Assembly: GCF_003255815.1 (NCBI RefSeq)
Contig: NC_037686.1
Coordinates: 55,649,888-55,713,887, forward strand
Source: Theropithecus gelada
Lineage: Eukaryota; Chordata; Mammalia; Primates; Cercopithecidae
DNA length: 64,000 nt
Reading direction: 5' to 3'
The notes under the pieces are model-generated. The model did not search any database and was not told where the DNA came from. It was given only the letters and a program-made list of their open reading frames with translations. A program made the position numbers and the translations under genes. The first letter of the stretch is position 1. Each line of letters starts with the position of its first letter. This document shows positions 56,031-64,000 of the stretch, piece by piece.

Positions 56031-56155
56031 TTATACATCACCCATGGCACTTATCACATACTTGTATTTCCTGTATTTCATAAAGCATATTTAACTCTCT
56101 TTACTAAATTGTGAAATCTGTTGAAAAACACCTTGTTTTATTCATCTCTTACTGC
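56031..56155 (+). repeat. L2 3' end fragment
   Basis: CATGGCACTTATCACATACT then ACTAAATTGTGAAATCTG and CACCTTGTTTTATTCATCTC follow the L2 end at low identity. Confidence 0.5.
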
Positions 56156-56205
56156 AACAAAGCCATAGGTCATCATTGTTGTCACCATCACCGTAGCCCT
56201 TCACA

Positions 56206-56459
56206 GGCTGGAGTGCAGTGGTACAAACACAGCTCACTATAGCCTCCATCTCCTGGACTTAAGTGATCTCCCTGCCTCAGCCTCCCGTGTAGCTAGGATG
56301 ACAAGTACACACTACCACACTTGGCTAATTTTTAAATTTTTTGGAGAGAGGGGCCTCACTTTGTTGCCTAGCTGGCTCAAACTCCTGGGCTCAAGCTGTT
56401 CTTCTGCCTCAGACTCCCCAGGTGCTGAGAATACAGGCATGAGTCACAATGCCTGGCCA
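56206..56459 (-). repeat. Alu (J-like), missing its first bases
   Basis: Starts at CAGGCTGGAGTGCAGTGG without the usual poly-T and GAGACAGAG. Ends AATGCCTGGCC. Confidence 0.85.
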
Positions 56460-56503
56460 GAAGGGAATTTTAGTCATATTTTGCCTCTTAAAAAGTTTGT
56501 CCA

Positions 56504-56936
56504 GGCCAGGCGTGGTGGCTCATGCCTATAATCTCAGCACTTTGGGAGGCTGAGGCAGGTGGATCACCTGAGGTCAGGAGTTCAAGACCAGCCTGGCCAA
56601 CATGGCGAAACCCCACCTCTACTAAAAATGCAAAAATTAGCTGGGCATAGTGGTATGCACCTGTAGTCCCAACTATTCAGAAGGCTGAGGCAGAAGACTT
56701 GTTTGAACCCGGGAGGTAGAGGTTGCAGTGGGCCAAGATTGCACCGCTATACTCCAGGCTGGGTGACAGAGCAAGAGACTTTGTCTTAAAATAAATAAAT
56801 AAATAAATAAACAAATAAATAAATAGTTTGTCCTAGGTGACAGAGCAAGAGACTTTGTCTTAAAATAAATAAATAAATAAGTAAATAAATAAGTAAATAA
56901 ATAAGTAAATAAATAAATGAATAGTTTGTCCTAGTT
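56504..56936 (+). repeat. Alu with tandemly duplicated tail
   Basis: GGCCAGGCGTGGTGGCTCAT head. The 3' end, with (AAAT)n tail and ATAGTTTGTCCTAG, occurs twice (about 56762-56838 and 56839-56936). AAGTTTGTCC before the Alu is the target duplication. Confidence 0.93.
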
Positions 56937-56997
56937 ATGTCATGGTGACTGTGGTCAACAATATATTGTATTTGTTTGTATTGTTGTTTTTTCTCTT

Positions 56998-57352
56998 TTT
57001 TTTCTTTTCTTTTCTTTTCTTCTTTTCTTTTCTTTTCTTTTCTTTTCTTTTCTTTTCTCTTCTTTTCTCTTCTTTTCTTTCTTCTCTGAGACAGGGTCTC
57101 ACTTTGTTACCCAAGCTGGAATGCAGTGGTGCAGTTACGGTTCACTGCAGCCCCAAACTCCTGGGTTCGAGTGATCCTCCTGCCCCAGCCTCTCAAATAG
57201 CTGGGAGTATAAGCATGTGCCACCACGGCTGGCTAATTTTTTATTTTTTGTAGAGATGGGGTCTTGCTCTGTTGCCCAGTCTGGTCTCAAACGAACCTCC
57301 TACTTCAGCCTCCCAAAGAGTTAGGATTACAGAGTTTGAGCTACCACACCAT
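56998..57352 (-). repeat. Alu (J-like) with (CTTTT)n tract
   Basis: (TTTTC)n at 57000-57076, GAGACAGGGTCTCACTTTG, ending CACACCATGCC. Confidence 0.9.
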
Positions 57353-58203
57353 GCCATAATATATAGTATTCTTGAACAATGCTAAGAGTGGATATAAAGT
57401 ATTCTCACCACAAAAGTAATAACTATGTGAGATGGTGCACGTGAACTAGCTAGAATTAGTCATTTCACAGTGTACATATATTTCAAAAGTCATGCTGTAC
57501 ACAATAAATACGTACAGTTTTATCTGTCAATTAAACAAATAATAAAATGGTTCATCCTAAGTAGCTGAATTACTGTGTGAGCCTGAAAACTTGGTATTTC
57601 AGTCATGGTGAGAGTTAGCAACTTAAGCCAAATGTTAACTTTCCTTTTCGTTACATTAACTTTGTTTTTGTTATAGATTTTTTTTGTCTCCTTATTAAAC
57701 CAACGCTTATTATTTTAGTATTAATACATTAAATTGTGTTAATTGAATGAAATTGTGTGTGGCTTTTTCAAGTGAAGATGATAAAGCCATTTTGAAGGTT
57801 ATTCGAAGTGTAGATTGGGAAGAAGATGGACCTTTGTTCCATTCCTGCAGTCTGTTGTACCCAAGATGAGATGTGTTTTTTCTTTTTCATTCTGTGTGCA
57901 CATTCTAGTAATCTAGTGAGCATTTGGAAATAGGCAGATTGCTGGGTTAAGGCCAGTTTTTAAATCTTACAACCTGGAATAAAAAAAGAGAAGGAGCCAA
58001 AAAAACATCCTCTTAGGGACATTGGAAAAGGCCATATGCTATGCTTGTGTGTTGACGAATCCCAGCTCTTTGCTGGAACTCATCCTTGTGTTTCAGTGGC
58101 TTTAGGATATTATTCTCAATTCATTTTCCATAGCTTTATTTTATTTTTTTAAAGATAGGAATTCACTACAGAGAAACTACTTTTTCCTGTACTCCAGACT
58201 TAA
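57353..58203. other. unique intron sequence
   Basis: About 850 bp without a recognised repeat. Contains a 40-codon open frame at 57747-57869 discussed as a finding. Confidence 0.4.
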
Positions 58204-58526
58204 ATTAATACTCTTCTTTTTTTTGAGACGGAGTATCGCTCTGTCGCCCAGGCTAGAGTGCAGTGGCATGATCTTGGCTCACCACAACTTCCGCCTCCTG
58301 GGTTTAAGCAATTCTCCTGCCACAGCCTCCCGAGTAGCTGGGATTACAGGCGCGTGCCACCATGCCCAGCTAATTTTTAATACTTTTTTTTAGTAGAGAT
58401 GGGGTTTCACTGTGCTGGCCAGGCTGGTCTCGAACTCGTGACCTCGTGAACCGCCCACCTTGGCCTCCCAAAGTGTTGGGATTACAGGCGTGAGCCACTG
58501 CGCCCATCCTATATTAATACTCTTCT
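58204..58526 (-). repeat. Alu with perfect 14-bp target duplication
   Basis: ATTAATACTCTTCT at 58204-58217 and 58513-58526. Alu ending GCGCCCATCC between. It is the nearest upstream Alu to exon D. Confidence 0.95.
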
Positions 58527-59536
58527 AGTCAAGGTCATCATCTCAGCACTTTACTGGCTTTGTAATGGAAAGTAGATGGTTTTTATTGTGTGTTTCTAAA
58601 GGAGTTAGACATAGCCTAACAAACTGGAAATTGACATTTCCATCTATTTTTCTCCCTTTTGAAGCTAAATATGTCTTTGTTATTTTGGTTCGTAGTCCCC
58701 ATTACTACTTATTTTCTGATAGCTCATCCACAGCAACTTCAGTCAGTTAACTCACTAGTTCTTATGGCTAGAGATTCTGCCAGTTTTCCGCTGTGCCTTG
58801 CTTCATCGTAGAGGTGTTGATTCCCATTTTTCTCTATCATTCTATGATTTCTCAATAGATCTTAGATACCGGATTTCAGGATTTTCTGCACTTCACTCTA
58901 TCAAGCAGTATTTTGTAGATGGAGGTAGTTTTGGTGGTTCATCCTGGTCCTGAGCAGTTGGGAGTCATGTGCTTGCATTCCCATCTCTGGTGCTCCCATT
59001 CAGTGTGCAACTCTTATTTGTTATGTGACTCTGGTCCATTATTGTTTTTCTGCCTCAACCTTTAATTCCATCCTACTCATCCGCCTGCTCATGCATCCTC
59101 TCTCCTTCATTCAATATTCATTGTAATTGTAATGTGCATAACAGTTGTTCTGAGTTTTGTTTCTTACGTTCTTTTCGGTATGGTGTAGATAGTTTCACAG
59201 TTCTTTGGAAGTCAGTTCCTAGTTCTTTGGAAGTCAGTGCTTAAGTGGATTATTTTCCCCCTAGAAGTAAATTAAGGTAAAGTCAATGTGCTTATTCCTC
59301 TCCCAGCTGTAGTGGTGTCACTTGTGTTTCAGAATATATTGTGAAGGTTAAAACCTCCTGGAATTGTAGCTAAAAATAGATACTCTGGCTAGTTAAGCAA
59401 GGCCAGATGCTGAGATTCCAAAAATCATGGAGAACTGTAGTACAGAGAGAATTGAGTTCTTTCTTGCTATCTCTCGTATTAGGGTGTTTAGCATTGCAGT
59501 TAATTGTAGTCTCTATTTATGTCCTTTTCCTTCAAG
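58527..59536. other. unique intron sequence before exon D
   Basis: A MIR-like remnant may lie near 59010-59070 (TTATTTGTTATGTGACTCTG). A small tandem duplication AGTTCTTTGGAAGTCAGT is at 59199-59238. The open frame from 59427 enters exon D from intron and is not used. Confidence 0.45.
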
Positions 59537-59739
59537 GTTGAACATAATTAGGAAGCTGATAGCAGATGAAGTGGACTTTCTACAGCATGTTACTCAGCTT
59601 GACCTACGAGACAATAAACTTGGTGATCTAGATGCCATGATTTTCAACAACATTGAAGTTTTACACTGTGAAAGGAATCAACTGGTCACATTAGACATCT
59701 GTGGCTATTTCCTAAAAGCACTCTATGCCTCTTCTAATG
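59537..59739 (+). CDS. PHLPP1: PHLPP1 exon D (LRRs)
   Basis: 203 nt, entering in phase 2 (AG|G Arg) and leaving in phase 1 (G|AA Glu). It encodes LNIIRKLIADEVDFLQHVTQ, LDLRDNKLGDLDAMIFNNIE, VLHCERNQLVTLDICGYFLK and ALYASSN. LRR strands include VTQLDLRDNKL, IEVLHCERNQL and LKALYASSN. These repeats are shorter (about 20-21 residues) than those in exons B and C. The acceptor is TGTCCTTTTCCTTCAAG and the donor AATG|GTATGT. Its length is not a multiple of three, so skipping would shift the frame. It is flanked by Alus of opposite orientation. Confidence 0.96.
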
Positions 59740-61756
59740 GTATGTATCATAGGCCACATCAAAGTTGCTCTTTTGGTTCCAATAATTTACCCAGCATCAT
59801 TATTTCTGCCTCTCTGATTGTTCTTTGCTCAAGTAGTTAGTAAAACAGCTCAAATTTTGTTAAAATAAAAGTCACAAAACAAAAATGCTGACTTACTATT
59901 TCAAGGAATCAAAAAGGAAGATTTTATTTTGCCTGTAAGTTACTCACACTTTTGATTTGGATTTTCTGCTTAAAGGAAGAGAGAAAAGAGAACTATTTCG
60001 TGGGCTACATTACCAAGATCTAGAGATCTTTACTACCTTATTACTAAATCTGGAACCTTTATTTAATACTGGAGAGTGAAAGGAAGTTTTATTTTGACTC
60101 CATTCAGGATTTCCAGTTTCATGTTTGACTAACAGAGAGCTCACCTTAAGATAAACCAGAATGTTAGCTGGGCATGGCGATGCATGCCTGTAGTCCCAGC
60201 TACTTGGGAATGGGAAGCTGAAGCAGGAGAATTGCTGGAGCCCAGGAGGTGGAGGCTGCCGTGGTCTGAGATCACACTACTGTACTCCAGCCTGGTTGAC
60301 AGAGTGAGACCCTGTCTAAAAAAAAAAAAAAGAAAAGATAATTTAAAAAAGATAAACCAGAATGATATACCCACAAGGACACCATAAAGCAAGAGTCTTA
60401 ATCATTTAATATTTCTTTCTAAGAATCTGAAAATCAGGGCAGTTCCAAAAAAGGAAAGGTAATATGGGCATATGTTTGCTAAGATGAAGGTTTCAATTCC
60501 CTGCAGTCATTAAACTGAATGAAAACAAGTGTTCACTACTGCACGTTGAACATATGTTTATCATGCACTTGTTTTATGCATAGTGCAGCTCACGAGCTCT
60601 GAAAGATGAAGGATTTTTCAAATGTGATTACTGTTATCTCAGAAAAACAAGCCAAACCTCATATAGGTATATTTTCTAATGTAATCAGTTTAGCTGAGCA
60701 CTGAAGGGTTATAGGATTTAGATAACCAGTGGGAATGAAGTAGGAAGAAAAAATCTGAATGTGGCTTATTGGGCAGTTGGGAGAAGATAGGGAATTCTGA
60801 ACCCACAGATGTAATTAGGAGAGGCATGCTTATAGTCAGATAGTGAAGCATTGGCCTTAGTATAATAAGCAATAGAGAACCGGTAAAGACTCTAAAGTGG
60901 AGGAGACATGATGGAAGTGATGCTTTAAGGTGGTTAATGTGAAAAGAGTGTGTACAGAATGCATTTATAGGAGAAGGTTGAGGGTAATCCACTACTCCAC
61001 TAATCCAAGTTATTGTGATGGGCTTCATTTGGGCTAATGGGAACTCGTAGTCAGGATTACAGATGTTGATTTGAGACTCATCTGCTCAGAGGTGATACCT
61101 GAAACCAGGGAAGTAAGGTAACTGGAAGAGAGGAGAGTGCTAGTACCAAAGGTCTACTTACACACCCCTCACACTTAGCTGGAGCCAAACTGGGCAGCCA
61201 GATAGGAGCTACACCCGTGAATTACTTGGTAACTGTTTAGAGAAGCAGAAGGACATTTACAAACTACTCTGCCCAAGAAACAAAGTTACAGGGGACGGTG
61301 GTGTCATATTTCATAAAGTTTTGAGGAAGAGTTTCAGATTTAAGTAAAATAAGTCATTTGTGACCCACTGGAGTGCTGTTTCAGTAAGGTGATGAGGGCA
61401 AAAGACAAGAAGCATTATTTGGTTTTATGGAAGGACACTTGGGTTTTGAAAGGATGGCACTCGTGGTTAATCCTTCAGGTGTAATACAGCCTGCATAACA
61501 ATAAGAGAGCAACAGTAAATGGATAGAAAAGAAGTAGGAAATTAGACTGCGTGATTTATTTCAATCTCTGAAGAAGATCTTGTGATTAAAAGTTCTTTTT
61601 TACTTTTCTGTACTTTTAAAGTTGAACAAATGATGTATTGTACTTCCTAAACTAAACAAACAATAGAGAATAAAGCACAGTAATGATGTTCCACATACAA
61701 AAAGAGTCTCTGTCATTTGGATAGTAATGTCTTTGTGTTTTTTTTTTCCTTTCTAG
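59740..61756 (+). other. PHLPP1: PHLPP1 2.0-kb intron (phase 1)
   Basis: From GTATGT to acceptor TTTTTTTTCCTTTCTAG. Contains one right-arm Alu. From 60365 to 61756 I recognise no repeat, exon or RNA gene. Confidence 0.9.
60148..60364 (+). repeat. Alu right monomer with 16-bp target duplication
   Basis: AAGATAAACCAGAATG at 60148-60163 and 60349-60364. The element between starts at TTAGCTGGGCATGGCG, so only the right arm was inserted, followed by an A-rich tail. Confidence 0.93.
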
Positions 61757-61817
61757 AACTTGTTCAACTTGATGTTTACCCAGTTCCAAATTATCTGTCC
61801 TACATGGATGTTTCAAG
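61757..61817 (+). CDS. PHLPP1: PHLPP1 exon E (short LRR exon)
   Basis: 61 nt, entering in phase 1 (G|AA completes Glu) and leaving in phase 2 with AG. The peptide is LVQLDVYPVPNYLSYMDVS, with the Glu before it and the split Arg after it. It carries most of one LRR (LVQLDVYPVP) and the start of the next (LSYMDVSRN in the full protein). Acceptor with a strong T tract ending CCTTTCTAG, donor TTCAAG|GTAAGA close to consensus. Too short to show as an independent frame, and found from the splice phase and family sequence. The PHLPP1 reading frame continues outside the window. Confidence 0.93.
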
Positions 61818-63082
61818 GTAAGAAGTCAAGTCTTAGAGCCCTCTAGAGTCTACTAGAAAATTATTTAGTAATTCTAACTGAGCTTATGCACAAGTACTTT
61901 TTAATATTTTGAAAGTAAATGATAAAAAATTAGTGATTTTTACTTTATTCTCTAAAATTATATATATTTGTTGATTAAAATACATTTGTAGCTCAAACCA
62001 GAGCATCAAAGTGTCAGTGTGCACACCAATTTGAACACCAGATTTGGACTTGAAAGGTGAGTGAGTTGAGGGCCATATGGCTTAAAGCTCTAATAACTCT
62101 TTTCATTATATGAATCATATTTTTGTGTCTTTCCCTGAAGTAATGTTAATTTTATTTTTTATTTTCAAATTTTTTTTTATTTTTTTAAACTCTGCCAAGT
62201 CTTAGGATAATTTAATTTTTTAAGTGCTTTATTTCTTTTGATTTCTTTCCTCCCTTGTTTAGACATATATCTCTTTGCTAAGAATTCTTAGAAAATAGTG
62301 ACAAAGCCTATCAAAGTAGAAATTCTATACAACCTGCTTGGTTTTCGTAGCTTCTTTTTGAATATGCTAACCATTTTACCTTCTATGGTAATTTGCTTCT
62401 GCGGTATATTATATTTATTGCAGTTACCACAAATATTATAGTAGACTTTTTCTTAAAGGCACAAAGACTTGACAGTGTCTACAGTATGTATTTATACGAA
62501 GTAAACTTAAAAATTTTTAACAATGAATTATAAAATTGAAACTCATTTTGAAGGTAATTCCAAAGAAGATACACAAAAATGTTCTAAACATAGGGAGTTT
62601 GTGGCCCACTCAAGGTGACAACTGTTAACTCATTTCAGTGCTTAAATTCTGGTGTGTTTATTAACAGTCACCATGCTTTTAAATCACAACTATTGTATGA
62701 TTTGTCTTGTACAGAATTTTGCCTTTTGTCTTGAGATTACATAGGCTTAGCTATTTTAATAATATACTGAATCACAATTATGCAAGACATGTCAGTATTT
62801 GGTTATTGGGAAAATATTACAGTTAAATTTTTATTATAAATATATAACTATAAAATCATAAAGTTCTTTGAGTAGTGCTTCTTGCATTTCCTAACAACTA
62901 CCCATCAGACAATTTTATTTAATTAACTTAAATCAGACATTACCTAGTTTTCTTTCCCCACCTACTCCTCCCAACCCCCCAGCAACCCTGAATGTTATTT
63001 TCACATTTTGAATAAGAGCAGTATAGGAACAGTATAGGAATGGGATTTGCGTACATGGGTGCATATAAATATCTTGAATAGA

Positions 63083-63148
63083 TTTCTTTTCTTTTCTTTT
63101 CTTTTCTTTTCTTTTCTTTTCTTTTCTTTTCTTTTCTTTTCTTTTCTT
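63083..63148. repeat. (TTTTC)n microsatellite
   Basis: About 13 perfect pentamer units serving as the tail of the following Alu. Confidence 0.97.
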
Positions 63149-63626
63149 TGAGATGGAGTCTTGCTCTGTTGCCCAGGCTGGAGTGCAGTGGCGCAATCTT
63201 GGCTTACTACAACCTCTACTTCCTGGGTTCAAATGATTCTCCTGCTCCAACCTCCTGAGCAGCTGAGATTACAGGCACACACCACCACGCCTGGCTAATT
63301 TTTTTGTATTTTTGTAGAGATGGGATTTCACCACGTTGGCCAGGCTGGTCTGGAACTCCTGACCTCAAGTGGAGTGCAATGGTGCGATGTTGGCTCACTG
63401 CAACCTCCCCCTCCCGGGTTCAAGCAATTCTCGTGCCTTAGCCTCCCGAGTAGCTGGGATTACAGGCATGTGCCACCACACCCAGCTAATTTTTGTATTT
63501 TTTAAGTAGAGACAGGGTTTCACGATGTTGGTCAGGCTTGTCTCAAACTCCTGACCTCTGGTGATCTGCTGGCCTCGGCCTCCCAAAATGCTGGAATTAC
63601 AGGCATGAGCTACCACGCCCCGCCTA
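63149..63626 (-). repeat. chimeric Alu, about 480 bp
   Basis: The first Alu proceeds normally to GAACTCCTGACCTCAAGT at 63370. It then restarts at GGAGTGCAATGGTGCGATG, and a second body follows to CACGCCCCGCC. No poly-T separates the two. Confidence 0.9.
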
Positions 63627-64000
63627 GTTCTCTTTTTTATAGTAACTGTAATTACCATCTAGTGCCCAAGTAAATGTTTTTAATTAATTAATTCTTCGAG
63701 TTAACTGTTAGTGAACTTTTCATTGCCACCATTTTAAAACTATTTCTCTCCCTTCCCATTTATCCATGGCTATATTTTCATGATGACAGCTGGAGTTGGG
63801 AAATATTTTAATATTAAGGGAAAAAATATAAATTTGAAATTAAAACTGTGATATGCCATTTGACTTTGTGTGTTTTTATTTTCAGTAGAACACATATTCT
63901 CCCTAAAATTGGCATAGGTCTGTAGACCCTTTAGGAAAGTCAATTTGGAGCCAGGCTTTTTTTTTTTTTCAAGACTTTAGAGATGATACAGATTATATAA

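Larger units (their letters stand above)
52782..59536 (+). other. PHLPP1: PHLPP1 6.8-kb intron (phase 2)
   Basis: From donor GTAACC to acceptor TTTTCCTTCAAG. Contains several - strand Alus, two L2 pieces and one + strand Alu. No extra in-frame exon seen. Confidence 0.88.
1..64000 (+). other. PHLPP1: PHLPP1 gene, internal part (5 exons and their introns)
   Basis: The whole window lies inside the PHLPP1 transcription unit on the + strand. PHLPP1 is a PP2C-family Ser/Thr phosphatase with a PH domain and many LRRs. It dephosphorylates the hydrophobic motif of Akt and also acts on PKC and S6K; it was also described as SCOP in the suprachiasmatic nucleus. I recognised it from the spliced peptide, with segments such as ISSVDLSCCSLEHLPANLF and VDKLCMSGNCMETLRLQAL. 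The paralogue PHLPP2 is the main alternative; I prefer PHLPP1 from recall of its LRR sequence. Neither the first nor the last exon is here. Intron phases are 0 before exon A, then 2, 2, 2, 1 and 2, and all fit one reading frame. Confidence 0.9.
61818..64000 (+). other. PHLPP1: PHLPP1 intron after exon E, start (phase 2)
   Basis: Donor GTAAGA at 61818. The first 1.2 kb is AT-rich without recognised repeats. After the Alu block at 63083-63626 the rest is unassigned. No further exon was found before the window ends. Confidence 0.8.

Noticed and set aside
59427..59536. Upstream ATG in frame with exon D
   Set aside because: The segment is intron: a good acceptor TTTTCCTTCAAG ends at 59536, and the PHLPP1 frame enters there from exon C.
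1..64000. CRISPR arrays, tRNA or rRNA genes, operons, defence systems
   Set aside because: The repeats here are dispersed retroelements and microsatellites. No spaced direct repeats, RNA gene signatures or bacterial gene organisation are present.

Overview
This window is nuclear DNA from a primate, almost certainly an Old World monkey. The density of Alu elements of all ages (J, S and Y types) alongside MIR, L2, L1 and MaLR fragments shows it is primate. The monkey placement rests on Alu copies near 28.24-28.52 kb and 48.87-49.17 kb. These carry variants I associate with the cercopithecid AluYR lineage: GGCCGGATCTCAGC in the left arm, CACCTCGCCCGGCTAGTTTT in the right arm and, in the second copy, GGCTTGAGCC near the end. 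A short run of six Ns inside an AT-rich microsatellite is an assembly gap.

The only gene I can support is PHLPP1 (PH domain and leucine-rich repeat protein phosphatase 1, also known as SCOP), on the + strand. Five internal coding exons are visible: 16484-16650, 51783-51929, 52551-52781, 59537-59739 and 61757-61817. All are bounded by AG/GT and they join in one open frame. Together they give 809 nt, about 269 residues, of the leucine-rich repeat (LRR) domain, running from the first repeats just after the PH domain to the stretch ending YLSYMDVSR. The PH-domain exons, the rest of the LRRs, the PP2C-like phosphatase domain and the C-terminal tail lie outside the window or were not found. Everything else is intron: the tail of an upstream intron (1-16483), a 35.1-kb intron, a 621-bp intron, a 6.8-kb intron, a 2.0-kb intron, and the start of the next.

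The introns are packed with retroelements. Regions 1-31 kb and 41-51 kb are Alu-rich, with several sites where Alus landed repeatedly at the same target. The interval 32.6-35.6 kb is the longest stretch with almost no recognisable repeats. There is an ERV1-like LTR with attached internal sequence on the - strand at 19.1-21.0 kb, an L1 3' end at 21.65-22.06 kb, a degraded L1 at 39.3-40.7 kb, MaLR LTRs at 13.2, 35.6-36.3 and 43.9-44.25 kb, and several small DNA-transposon relics.

I found no bacterial-type system, CRISPR array, rRNA, tRNA or second protein-coding gene. The points most worth a second look are the near-palindromic microsatellite with 24-bp inverted arms around the N gap (4274-4522), the LTR that runs straight into a poly(A) tail (19116-19148), the frame-symmetric LRR exons, the inverted Alu pair around the 203-nt exon, and the serial Alu target sites.
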